DNA from: Suilimivivens sp964393865
GTDB taxonomy: Bacteria; Bacillota; Clostridia; Lachnospirales; Lachnospiraceae
Direction of reading: 5' to 3'
Assembly (NCBI GenBank): GCA_964393865.1
Contig: CAYMUW010000008.1
Location: 1-64,000, forward strand
DNA: 64,000 nucleotides
The notes below the pieces were generated by a model, which saw only the letters and a list, made by a program, of their open reading frames with translations, had not been told where the DNA came from and did not search any database. The position numbers and the translations under genes were made by a program. This document shows, in pieces, positions 34,489 to 43,281 of this stretch (position 1 is the stretch's first letter; each line of letters opens with the position of its first letter).

Positions 34489-35550
34489 ATGAAAAAATTT
34501 ATTTGTATTGCTTTGGCCCTCTCTACTGTATTATCCCTGCTTCTTACCGGCTGTGGCAGCGGAAGCGGCGGCGAAAACGGAGAAGTTATTGTTTACAACT
34601 GGGGGGAATATATTGACCCCGAAGCACTTACCATGTTCGAGGAAGAAACCGGAATAAAGGTTGTCTATGACGAATTTGAAACCAATGAGACCATGTATCC
34701 CAAGGTAGAGGCAGGCGCAACTGCTTATGATGTAATCTGCCCCTCCGATTACATGATCCAGAAAATGATAGACAATGATCTTCTGGCAGAGATTAATTTT
34801 GATAACATTCCCAATGCCAAAAACATCGGACAGCAATATTTTGAGCAGTCCAGGGAATTTGACCCTGAAAATAAATATTCCGTTCCTTACTGCTTCGGCA
34901 CTGTCGGAATTCTTTACAATAAGACAATGGTATCTGAGCCAATTGACAGCTGGTCCGTTCTTTGGGATGAGCAATATGCTGACAATATCCTTATGCAGGA
35001 TTCCGTAAGAGACGCCTTTATGGTTGCCCTTAAGCTGAACGGCTATTCCATGAATACCTTAAATGAGGATGAGCTGCAAACCGCAAAAAATGCTTTGATT
35101 GAGCAGAAGCCTCTGGTGCAGGCCTATGTCATCGATCAGGTCCGCGATAAAATGATCGGTGACGAAGCAGCTATCGGTGTTATTTACTCCGGCGAAGCCA
35201 TCTATACCCAGCGCGAGAATGAAAATCTGGAATATGTTATTCCCAGGGAAGGAACTAATGTATGGATTGATTCCTGGGTAATTCCTAAAAATGCACCCAA
35301 CAAGGAAAATGCCGAAAAGTTCATTGACTTTATGTGCAGAGCCGATATTGCCCTGATGAATTTTGAGTACATTACCTACTCTACTCCCAACACTGCGGCA
35401 CAGGCCCTGATCGAGGATGAAGATATCAAAAATTCTCCTATCGCCTTTCCTGATTTATCACAGTATGAAAATCTGGAGACCTTCCACTATCTTGGTTCCG
35501 AGGGCGATGAGCTTTATAACAATCTTTGGAAAGAGGTAAAGTCCGAATAA
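34489..35550 (+). CDS. potD: Spermidine/putrescine-binding lipoprotein
   Basis: A 353-residue extracellular binding protein. The signal peptide ends in a lipobox LLTGC with lipidated C22, followed by a short GS-rich linker. The mature part has the PotD/F features IVYNWGEYIDPEAL, YDVICPSDYMIQKM and, near the C-terminus, the WVIPKNAPNKENAEKFIDF signature of family-1 binding proteins. AAAGGAG lies 7 bases before the ATG. Last gene of the operon, followed by a terminator. Confidence 0.95.
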   Translation: MKKFICIALALSTVLSLLLTGCGSGSGGENGEVIVYNWGEYIDPEALTMFEEETGIKVVYDEFETNETMYPKVEAGATAYDVICPSDYMIQKMIDNDLLAEINFDNIPNAKNIGQQYFEQSREFDPENKYSVPYCFGTVGILYNKTMVSEPIDSWSVLWDEQYADNILMQDSVRDAFMVALKLNGYSMNTLNEDELQTAKNALIEQKPLVQAYVIDQVRDKMIGDEAAIGVIYSGEAIYTQRENENLEYVIPREGTNVWIDSWVIPKNAPNKENAEKFIDFMCRADIALMNFEYITYSTPNTAAQALIEDEDIKNSPIAFPDLSQYENLETFHYLGSEGDELYNNLWKEVKSE

Positions 35551-35572
35551 TAATCCTATCGTTCTATCATAT

Positions 35573-35606
35573 AAAAAGAGTACAGACAAAAGCCTGCACT
35601 CTTTTT
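35573..35606. terminator. Bidirectional terminator between potD and proA
   Basis: AAAAAGAGT pairs with ACTCTTTTT (9 bp) around a 16-base loop with a small internal stem. The T-run and A-run at the stem base allow termination from both sides; the proA stop codon overlaps its edge. Confidence 0.8.
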
Positions 35607-36858
35607 ATTTCCTCACATGTCCCTTTCCTCTAATCATATATTTGTAGGAGGTAAGCTCCTTAAGCCCCATAGGACCTCTGGCATGTAGCTTTTGGGTACT
35701 GATTCCGATCTCAGCTCCCAGACCAAATTCAAATCCGTCTGTAAATCGGGTGGAGGCATTCACATACACACAGGCAGCATCCACCCCGTTTAAAAACTTC
35801 TGTGCATTCTCCTCATTGGTGGTTAAGATTGCTTCCGAATGTCTGGTACTATACCTATTAATATGGGCAATCGCCTCATCTATGGAGGAAACTGTTTTCA
35901 TGGAAATAATATAGTCCAGATATTCGGTTCCGTAATCTTCTTCCGTTGCGGGAACACAGTCGATAATCTGTCTTATCTGTTCATCTCCACGGATTTCTAC
36001 ATTGTGTTCCCTTAACGCTTTGGCAAGCTCCGGAAGGAGTTGTTCCTTTACCGCCTCATGAATCACCAGAGACTCGCAGGCATTGCACACGCCAATTCTC
36101 TGGGTTTTCGCATTAATAATGATAGGAACCGCCTGCTTTAAATCCGCCCATTCGTCCACATAAATATGACAGTTTCCTGTTCCGGTCTCGATTACAGGGA
36201 TAATGCTGTTTTCTACTACTGTTTTAATCAGACCCGCTCCGCCTCTTGGTATCAGCAGATCTACATATTCCTTCATACGCATAAACTCCTGCGTCACGCT
36301 GCGATCCGTGGCTGTAATAAGCTGTATGGCATCCGGTGTAACTCCTATGCCTGCCAGCACTTTTCTGATCACAGCCGTAATAGCTTTATTGGAATGTATT
36401 GCATCGCTGCCTCCCTTTAGGATCACCGCATTACCGCTTTTAAAGCATAACGCAAAGGCATCTGCCGTCACATTGGGGCGGGATTCATAAATAATTCCGA
36501 TTACCCCCATGGGAACTCTTCTTTTTTCAATATGAAGACCATTGGGGCGGTCTATAACCTCCATCAGCTCTCCTATGGGATCATCCAGTTCCGCTACCTG
36601 TCTAAGTCCCTCAGCCATCTGGGCAATTCTATCCTGTGTAAGGCGCAGCCTGTCAATTAAACCGGCGTGCATTCCCTTTTCCTCACCAGCCCGGATATCC
36701 TTTTGATTTTCTTCAAGCAGAAAAGTACTTTCTTTCACCAGCGCCAACGCCACCTCAACAAGCGCCTTATTTTTTATTTCTGTTTCCAGTATTTGCAGCT
36801 CATACTTGGCACTCACGGCCTTGCTTCCCAATTGCTTTAACATATCCGATTGTTCCAT
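35605..36858 (-). CDS. proA: Gamma-glutamyl phosphate reductase
   Basis: A 417-residue aldehyde-dehydrogenase-fold enzyme of proline synthesis. The catalytic cysteine lies in RIGVCNACES; GVIGIIYESRPNV, LLIPRGGAGLI and TRFTDGFEFGLGAEIGIST are further family segments. GGAG is 9 bases before the ATG. proB is not adjacent. It ends the minus-strand unit that begins far upstream, 17 bases after the formyl-THF cyclo-ligase gene. Confidence 0.95.
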   Translation of the reverse strand: MEQSDMLKQLGSKAVSAKYELQILETEIKNKALVEVALALVKESTFLLEENQKDIRAGEEKGMHAGLIDRLRLTQDRIAQMAEGLRQVAELDDPIGELMEVIDRPNGLHIEKRRVPMGVIGIIYESRPNVTADAFALCFKSGNAVILKGGSDAIHSNKAITAVIRKVLAGIGVTPDAIQLITATDRSVTQEFMRMKEYVDLLIPRGGAGLIKTVVENSIIPVIETGTGNCHIYVDEWADLKQAVPIIINAKTQRIGVCNACESLVIHEAVKEQLLPELAKALREHNVEIRGDEQIRQIIDCVPATEEDYGTEYLDYIISMKTVSSIDEAIAHINRYSTRHSEAILTTNEENAQKFLNGVDAACVYVNASTRFTDGFEFGLGAEIGISTQKLHARGPMGLKELTSYKYMIRGKGHVRK

Positions 36859-36875
36859 CTTCCTTATCTCCGTTT

Positions 36876-37463
36876 CTATCTTATCACACCATTCTCCGTA
36901 ACAATGATTTCCGGTCTGACATCATGCTCTTCCATTGGTACATTTTTGGCGATCTGGCATTCAAAGGCAAGAGCCGCTCCGTGAAGTCCTATGTAATCCG
37001 CAAGAAAACGATCGTAAAATCCCTTTCCGTAGCCCATTCTTCCACGCTGTCTGTCAAAGACTGCTCCGGGGATTAATATCAGGCAGTCCATCTGTGTCAT
37101 CATTTCAAGCGTAAACAGCTTTTCCCAATTTTCATCAGGTTCTCTGATGCCCTGATATCCCGGCTTCAATTCCTCTAACGAGCTTATTTCATAGAAACGA
37201 ATGTCCATTCCTTCCACCCTCGGCGCAAACACCCTCTTGGAAGGATCTGAAAGCAATTCTGAAACCAGCTCGGTGGTCATAACCTCACTTCTGTAATCCA
37301 TATAGACAAGAACTGCCTGTGCATTTTGATAAACCAGCTCCCGCTTCAGATTTTCCTGAATTTTCCGGCTTTTTTGCGTTCGCTCGCTGACAGAAAGGCT
37401 GTTTCTACAGCCCAGATACCTGTTTCTGATGCTCTGCTTACTGATGTGACTATTCTCTCCCAT
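36876..37463 (-). CDS. 5-formyltetrahydrofolate cyclo-ligase
   Basis: A 195-residue ATP-dependent enzyme returning 5-formyl-THF to 5,10-methenyl-THF. The diagnostic glycine-rich segment is GRMGYGKGFYDRFL; an N-terminal basic stretch (KQSIRNRYLGCRNSL) is typical. AAGGAGG lies 7 bases before the ATG. It complements folD and fhs, which are at 57822-60370. Confidence 0.92.
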   Translation of the reverse strand: MGENSHISKQSIRNRYLGCRNSLSVSERTQKSRKIQENLKRELVYQNAQAVLVYMDYRSEVMTTELVSELLSDPSKRVFAPRVEGMDIRFYEISSLEELKPGYQGIREPDENWEKLFTLEMMTQMDCLILIPGAVFDRQRGRMGYGKGFYDRFLADYIGLHGAALAFECQIAKNVPMEEHDVRPEIIVTENGVIR

Positions 37464-37475
37464 GGACAGTCCTCC

Positions 37476-39101
37476 TTATCCTCGGTACTCTTCTTTTATT
37501 ATGTGCTCTGCTACCATCTCAGCAACATGTATCCCATCCATAGCGGCAGAGGTAATGCCGCCCGCATATCCTGCGCCTTCGCCGCATGGATACAGCCCCT
37601 TAAAGCATGTCTGAAGGCTTTCATCTCTTATAATTCGAACCGGCGAGGAGGTTCTGCTCTCTATCCCCTCTACCCAAACATTTTTATCATTAAATCCTTT
37701 TATTACTCTTCCAAACTGTTCCATTCCGTCTACAAAGGCCTCTGAAAGCTCTCCCGGCAGAATTTCATGAACAGGTGCATATTCCCAATCCCCTTTGATG
37801 CAGGGAGAAAAATCCTTTGAAATCACGGCAGCATCCCCTTCATCCACCGGTTGTCCTTCTCCCCAAACAGCCTTTCGGTAATCTCCATACCGTTCCACCG
37901 GCACCTTGCCACCTGCCAAACAACAGGCCTTCTCCTCCAGCTTTCTTTGAAATTCAATGCCTGCCAGAGGATGATCACTGCCATAATCCTGCGGAGATAC
38001 GGAAACAATGATTGCGCTGTTGGCGTTTTGCCCGTCTCTTTTGCTGTAGCTCATTCCATTGACCGCCAGACGCTTTGGCTCTGAGGACGCGTTGATCACA
38101 TAGCCGCCGGGGCACATGCAGAATGAATAAACACCTCTGCCGTTTTTCGCCTTGGCCGTAACCTTATAAGGCGCATTTCCCAGAATTAAATTTTCATCAC
38201 TTCCATATTGGGACTGATTAATCAGCTTCTGGGGATGTTCCACCCTCATACCTACAGCAAAGGGCTTTGCCTCTATCACACAATGCTTTTGATACAGCAT
38301 GGCAATGGTATCTCTGGCGCTATGTCCCGGTGCAAGCACCACATAGGATGCCTCCAGCCTTTCCCCTCCGTTTATTTCAACGCCCCAAACCTGCCCATCC
38401 TTTATCAGGATATCCGTAACCCTGGATTGAAAACGAAAGCTTCCGCCTAAATCTTCAATCTTATGACGGATATTCTCAATCACGGTACACAAAATGTCTG
38501 TTCCGATATGAGGCTTGTGATCATATAAAATTTCCTCCGGTGCTCCCGCTTCCACAAATAAACGCAGTACCTCTCTGTTTCGTCCGTATTTGTCCTTTAC
38601 CAGTGTATTCAGCTTTCCGTCGGAAAATGTTCCGGCTCCGCCCTCTCCAAACTGCACGTTAGACTCAGGATTCAGCTCTCCGGTTTCCCAGAATTTCCGT
38701 ATATCTTCGGTGCGCTCCCTAACGGACTTCCCTCTTTCCAACAGAAGGGGGTTAAAGCCTGCCTTTGCCAACATCAGTCCGCAAAACAAACCTGCCGGGC
38801 CGGTTCCTATAATCACAGGCCTTACCGCTCCGGTATAATGCTCTGCCGGAAACCGATACGGAGTCTCTTCTAAAACAATAACCTGCTTTTTATCACAGTG
38901 CCTGTAAACCTCTTTTTGATTTTTAACGGTAATATTTAAAACATAGCTGAAATACAGCTCCGGCTTTTTTCGTGCATCTACAGACCGCCTCACAATGGAA
39001 ATCTGAGGCGTACCGTCATATCTTAAAAGCTTCTTTACCTTAGAAACCAGATCTTCCTCGGAATGTTCAATAGGAAGCCGCAATTGATTAATTCTAAGCA
39101 T
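37476..39101 (-). CDS. FAD-dependent dehydrogenase of the NAD(FAD)-utilising family
   Basis: A 541-residue flavoprotein starting MLRINQLRLP. A small N-terminal ferredoxin-like domain (about 1-75) is followed by the FAD Rossmann fold (IIGTGPAGLFCGLMLAKAG near 85), a QFGEGGAGTFSDGKL segment and a C-terminal CGEGAGYAGGITSAAMDG loop. Homologues are widespread in Clostridia with no assigned substrate. The start overlaps the stop of the next-listed flavoprotein gene by 8 bases. GGAGG is 11 bases from the ATG. The longer frame (39176) lies entirely inside the upstream gene and is rejected. Confidence 0.88.
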   Translation of the reverse strand: MLRINQLRLPIEHSEEDLVSKVKKLLRYDGTPQISIVRRSVDARKKPELYFSYVLNITVKNQKEVYRHCDKKQVIVLEETPYRFPAEHYTGAVRPVIIGTGPAGLFCGLMLAKAGFNPLLLERGKSVRERTEDIRKFWETGELNPESNVQFGEGGAGTFSDGKLNTLVKDKYGRNREVLRLFVEAGAPEEILYDHKPHIGTDILCTVIENIRHKIEDLGGSFRFQSRVTDILIKDGQVWGVEINGGERLEASYVVLAPGHSARDTIAMLYQKHCVIEAKPFAVGMRVEHPQKLINQSQYGSDENLILGNAPYKVTAKAKNGRGVYSFCMCPGGYVINASSEPKRLAVNGMSYSKRDGQNANSAIIVSVSPQDYGSDHPLAGIEFQRKLEEKACCLAGGKVPVERYGDYRKAVWGEGQPVDEGDAAVISKDFSPCIKGDWEYAPVHEILPGELSEAFVDGMEQFGRVIKGFNDKNVWVEGIESRTSSPVRIIRDESLQTCFKGLYPCGEGAGYAGGITSAAMDGIHVAEMVAEHIIKEEYRG

Positions 39102-40392
39102 CCTGTATGCTACCTCCGGATTGTTTCTTCTCCCACAACCCCTCTGCGATTTCGGAGGTGGAACAGCCTGCGGCATTCATCCCTGCAACATAGCCGCTTG
39201 TCCATGCCCACTGAAGATTATAGCCTCCGCACTTACCGTCCACGTCAACGATTTCTCCCGCAAAATAAAGTCCCGGCACCTTAACAGACTGCATCTGCAC
39301 ATCTATTTCTCCAAAATCTACACCGCCCGCGCAGACCTGTGCATTCTCCATAGAGTTTACACCGCTTATATGTATAGGAAAATTGCGGCTTTGCAAAAAC
39401 AAGTCTCTAAGCCTTTCATAGCCTGCATCCTCTGTCTTCATTCCTGCCTTAAGGCCGTTTCTTTTGATTAATACCATATTAATTTTTTTATTCAGTGTTC
39501 CGGTCAGAAATTCCTCCAGCGTTTTGTCCTTATGTGCCTCATAGCGAAGCCGGCTTAGGTATACAAAGGCCTTAGTTTCCTGATCCGGGAAAAAATCTAC
39601 CAGAAGCTGAACATCCTTTTTGGCTTTCAGCGCATATGCCGCTGTTCTGCTGATCTGAAATACCGGTATCCCAGAAACTCCATATTCCGTAAACTGAACT
39701 TCACCGGTCTCTTCTCCTGCTGGACAATTCTCTATCATCAGTGTAATCTTGGCCGTGCTCCTTACTCCTGCAAGGGCCTTACAAAATGTCTCATCAGACC
39801 TTAACTGCACCAATCCCGGCACAACCGGATTAATTCTATGTCCAAAGCTTTCTGCAAGCTTATATCCGCTTACAGCATCATCTTTCAGAGAAGCAGGGCC
39901 TCCGCAGGCAAGAATTAAACTGTCATAGCTGCAAATGCCTTTCTCCTGATCTTCTACCTCAAAGACTGACCGTTCCCGTTTAAAAGAAATTTTCTTAATT
40001 TCACTTTCCGAAACTACTTTCACCTGATTTCTTCTAAGCTCCATTCGGAGCACATCCAGCACTGCCGATGCCTGCTCCGAATAGGGATACAATCCACCGT
40101 TTTTGTTCCTGATCATCAGCCCCATACTCTCAAAAAAAGAAACGGTATCCCATACAGAGAAAACCCGAAATACCTTCCCGAGCTTCTCTTTATCATCACA
40201 ATAATACTGATCTAACGTAAAATTCATATTACTCAGATTGCATTTGCCGTTTCCCGTTGCAAGAATTTTTTTGCCGACTCTGTCGTTCTTTTCATATAGG
40301 GTTACCTCAGCGCCCTGTCTGGCCGCAGTGATTGCGGCTGTCATTCCCGATGCCCCTGCTCCGATTATTGCAATTCTGATTCTGTTTTCCAT
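39094..40392 (-). CDS. BaiN/HI0933-type NAD(P)/FAD-dependent oxidoreductase
   Basis: A 432-residue flavoprotein. FAD motif IIGAGASGMTAAITAARQG at residue 9, the family signature TGNGKCNLSN at about 47, and the C-terminal GLYFAGEIVDVDGKCGGYNLQWAWTSG. Family members include the bile-acid enzyme BaiN and YhiN-like proteins of unknown role; the sequence alone does not justify a bile-acid function. Two FAD enzymes in overlap (with 37476-39101) suggest a shared pathway or compact packing. Confidence 0.9.
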   Translation of the reverse strand: MENRIRIAIIGAGASGMTAAITAARQGAEVTLYEKNDRVGKKILATGNGKCNLSNMNFTLDQYYCDDKEKLGKVFRVFSVWDTVSFFESMGLMIRNKNGGLYPYSEQASAVLDVLRMELRRNQVKVVSESEIKKISFKRERSVFEVEDQEKGICSYDSLILACGGPASLKDDAVSGYKLAESFGHRINPVVPGLVQLRSDETFCKALAGVRSTAKITLMIENCPAGEETGEVQFTEYGVSGIPVFQISRTAAYALKAKKDVQLLVDFFPDQETKAFVYLSRLRYEAHKDKTLEEFLTGTLNKKINMVLIKRNGLKAGMKTEDAGYERLRDLFLQSRNFPIHISGVNSMENAQVCAGGVDFGEIDVQMQSVKVPGLYFAGEIVDVDGKCGGYNLQWAWTSGYVAGMNAAGCSTSEIAEGLWEKKQSGGSIQDA

Positions 40393-40422
40393 TTCTGTTT
40401 TCTCCCCTGCATTCGTAAATTA

Positions 40423-41049
40423 TCAGCTGGAATACGACTCAAGAAAATTATACAATTCTCCTTCATTTTCCACATATTTTATATTTATGATCTCCTCCTG
40501 CAAACTCTGGGGCAGCTGTTCCACCAGAATATCCGTATTCATATAGACATGCGACAGGCTTTGATCATATACAACCACATAATGATTTTCGTTTAACAGA
40601 AAGAAGCCCTTAACTGCTTCTGCGGGCTCATAGCTTTTTCTTACCACGATTCTGGCACCGGAAAAGGAAACAAGCTCCATATAGAGAAAGCCCTTTTCCA
40701 GATCGGTAAGCGATGGATTTTGATTATAGTTATCAATCTCTTCGACCAGTTGTGCTCTGCTAAGCCCTATATATTTATCCGGCGTGCTTTCCTCCACCTC
40801 GTTTGTTTCTGCATTCAAAGAATTATACTCCTGAACTACATAACGGGTATTGGCTGTCACAATCGGTTCATCGCTGACAGATACCTCAATCTGTTCCTCC
40901 TGTTTGGGAACTTCGATATCAGTCTGTATATCAACTGCCCCTTCTCCCGGATAAAAAAATTCCATAATTGCCATGTTGGCAGCAAATCCCAAACTAAACA
41001 TACTCAACGGATAGATAAAAAACAAGCTGATACGTTTCACAAATTTCAT
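40423..41049 (-). CDS. Single-pass membrane protein with BofC-like C-terminal region
   Basis: A 208-residue protein with one N-terminal hydrophobic segment (about 8-32), an acidic linker (35-100) and a C-terminal domain ending ELYNFLESYSS. The pattern NHYVVVYD...VYMNTDILVEQLPQSLQEEI resembles the C-terminal domain of the forespore regulator BofC; that likeness is from memory and weak. If right, the protein could sit in the intermembrane space during sporulation. Otherwise function unknown. It follows the flippase gene by 63 bases. Confidence 0.65.
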   Translation of the reverse strand: MKFVKRISLFFIYPLSMFSLGFAANMAIMEFFYPGEGAVDIQTDIEVPKQEEQIEVSVSDEPIVTANTRYVVQEYNSLNAETNEVEESTPDKYIGLSRAQLVEEIDNYNQNPSLTDLEKGFLYMELVSFSGARIVVRKSYEPAEAVKGFFLLNENHYVVVYDQSLSHVYMNTDILVEQLPQSLQEEIINIKYVENEGELYNFLESYSS

Positions 41050-41112
41050 AGTACATACACCTTTACTATTTTATTATAAACAGTATCAGCCAAAATGCCT
41101 AAAACTATACTT

Positions 41113-42741
41113 CTACATAATATGAAGCAATACGGATAACCTTTTTAACAGCCAGCCCCCTGCCATATTATCCATTTCATCGCTGTTAAAGGCTCTCGCT
41201 GCCACCAAAAGCAGCAAATAAGATAATATTGCCACCACAAGGCAAACAATCATGGATATCAGTGCACCCATCATAGGTTCAAACGCCTTATTGAGAAGCA
41301 TGGCAATCACTCCCGAAACGGCGGCAGCAACAATCGTAACCGCAAAGGTTCTGATCCATTCCTGATTGTACTGAAATCTGCGGCTGACAACCAGAAATCC
41401 GCAAACTGTGGTTAAAAGATAAAAAATAATGTTTCCAATCACCAACGCCACGATACCCATCTTGGCATTCACCAACAAGATGATAATTCCCGCTTGAAGA
41501 ACAAATGCCCCGGCTCCAATGCCCACAACAAAGGTTAATTGTCTTTGCTTATGCAGTATTTCCATGAAAATTGCAGAAAAAACGAAAAAGATAAGAAATA
41601 TGCTTGCTGTCTGCGTTATCAAAACGGCCTGCTGATTATTCCCTGCAAAAAGAGTACTGATTAAATTTTCAGCCAATACCGCAAGGAAAATTGCAGCCGG
41701 TATCGCAATTGCCGCACACTGATGAAGCAGCAGCCCAAGCCTTTCCTTGGCTGCCCGATGCTCGTCTCTTTCCCATAAAGCCAAAATTTTTCGAACAGGG
41801 GGAACACAAATCATACAAATAACGCTTCCCATAATGCCTATGATAGGAAGCGTTTTCCCGTAATAGGCTCCCCACTGCCCTATCAGTTCATCCCCATTTT
41901 CTCCAAACCGCATCAAAAGAAATTCATCTGCCAAAACCCATCCATGAAACATCAGCCAAAACAGCGCATAAATCGCTCCCGTTCCCAATAGCATATGCAT
42001 GATTCGGGGCCTGCTGTCCTGATTTTTGGGAAATTCCCTGGTGATCTGATTTTGCATTCTCCTTCGGAATATGAAATATAAAACAAGAGCATGAAGAAAA
42101 CAGATAATGGAAGCAGCCAAAATTCCTATGCAGGCTCCCATGGCACCGTATGCACTGGTAAAATCTTCATTCTGCAGCAATGCGGAAACCTTAACTCCAT
42201 AGTCGCCGCAAATCTTTGCTCCAATCAGCCCACCCGTAAACAGGAAAATCATCTGAAGAAGACGGGAATGCATTGCCGGTACCTTTGAACCGTTACCTTG
42301 AAAATAGCCCTTAAATACACCTGTCAAAACAAAAAAGAAAATAGAAGGCGCCATCATGCATACCGACAATTGAGCCATCGGAATATTCATAAGTCCGCCT
42401 GCCACAAATTGCGCCGCCACAAAAACAATAAAGCTAAAGACTGCTCCTATTACCCCTCCAAGCAGAAGCGCCCCTTTAAATACCTTTTGTGCATTTCTGT
42501 ACTGTTCTCTTCTTATGCGGTACTTTACCAATGATGATACCGCTTCTGAAAGCCCGTAGGCTGCCGTTCCTCCTAAAACCAAATAAATTTCACCGGCAGT
42601 TCCAAAGCAGGCCATACCCTTATCCCCAATAATCCTTCCAAGCAAAAGCCTGAAAATCAACATTCCAATAAAGGTAATTCCAACTGTTATCATAAAATAA
42701 TCTTTTTTTGATGAAGGATTTCTTCGTTCAAATTTTTTCAT
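41113..42741 (-). CDS. MOP-superfamily flippase (SpoVB/polysaccharide exporter type)
   Basis: A 542-residue membrane protein with about 14 hydrophobic segments, resembling the SpoVB/MurJ/Wzx group of lipid-linked oligosaccharide flippases. The first segment pattern (ITFIGMLIFRLLLGRIIGDKGMACFGTAGEIYLVLGG) fits. The start MKKFERRNP is chosen because GAGGA lies 5 bases upstream, inside the alternative start at 42753. It lies 36 bases after ybeY, at the end of the yqfC-ybeY block. Substrate not determinable: peptidoglycan precursor, spore coat sugar or capsule. Confidence 0.82.
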   Translation of the reverse strand: MKKFERRNPSSKKDYFMITVGITFIGMLIFRLLLGRIIGDKGMACFGTAGEIYLVLGGTAAYGLSEAVSSLVKYRIRREQYRNAQKVFKGALLLGGVIGAVFSFIVFVAAQFVAGGLMNIPMAQLSVCMMAPSIFFFVLTGVFKGYFQGNGSKVPAMHSRLLQMIFLFTGGLIGAKICGDYGVKVSALLQNEDFTSAYGAMGACIGILAASIICFLHALVLYFIFRRRMQNQITREFPKNQDSRPRIMHMLLGTGAIYALFWLMFHGWVLADEFLLMRFGENGDELIGQWGAYYGKTLPIIGIMGSVICMICVPPVRKILALWERDEHRAAKERLGLLLHQCAAIAIPAAIFLAVLAENLISTLFAGNNQQAVLITQTASIFLIFFVFSAIFMEILHKQRQLTFVVGIGAGAFVLQAGIIILLVNAKMGIVALVIGNIIFYLLTTVCGFLVVSRRFQYNQEWIRTFAVTIVAAAVSGVIAMLLNKAFEPMMGALISMIVCLVVAILSYLLLLVAARAFNSDEMDNMAGGWLLKRLSVLLHIM

Positions 42742-42777
42742 ATGGTTCCTCATTTCATACTATCTATACCGGTATCT

Positions 42778-43281
42778 TCAATAATCCCGCGTTATTCCAA
42801 GCAGCGCAAGCACCTGCTCCTGCTTTTCTTCCATTCTCCGTGCCTGCTCCTTTTCCATATGATCATAGCCGCATAGGTGAAGCATACTGTGCGCCGTAAG
42901 AAAGGCAAATTCTCTTTTAACGGAATGACCGTATTTTGCAGCCTGCTCCAAAACCTTCGGTGCCGAGATAATAATATCACCAAGCATCAGTTCCCCGCTT
43001 TCCGGATCAAAGCAGTCGGCCGCATCCCTGTCCGCCATGGAAAAATCACCCTCCCGCTCAAAGAACAGCATGGGAAAGGATAAAACATCCGTAGGTGCAT
43101 CAACCTGTCGATATTCCTTGTTATACTGCCAAATTCCTTCATCGTCTGTAATCAGCAGATTCACCTGAGCCTCATAAGGGCAGTTCTCCATGTCAAGTAC
43201 CTGCTCCATAACGGCTTCCAGTATTTCCTTACTGTCAAAATCAAATGTAACGGATGTCTCATTTTCAACGTAGGAAGTCAT
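42778..43281 (-). CDS. ybeY: Endoribonuclease YbeY
   Basis: A 167-residue metalloprotein for rRNA maturation and ribosome quality control. The zinc motif HxxxHxxGxDH is present as HSMLHLCGYDH, preceded by the DVLSFPM segment. It overlaps the 7TM-HD gene by 17 bases, as in the usual phoH-pgpH-ybeY order of Firmicutes. Confidence 0.95.
   Translation of the reverse strand: MTSYVENETSVTFDFDSKEILEAVMEQVLDMENCPYEAQVNLLITDDEGIWQYNKEYRQVDAPTDVLSFPMLFFEREGDFSMADRDAADCFDPESGELMLGDIIISAPKVLEQAAKYGHSVKREFAFLTAHSMLHLCGYDHMEKEQARRMEEKQEQVLALLGITRDY

Noticed and set aside
39094..40392. Bile-acid-modifying BaiN
   Set aside because: The family is broad and no other bai gene is present.
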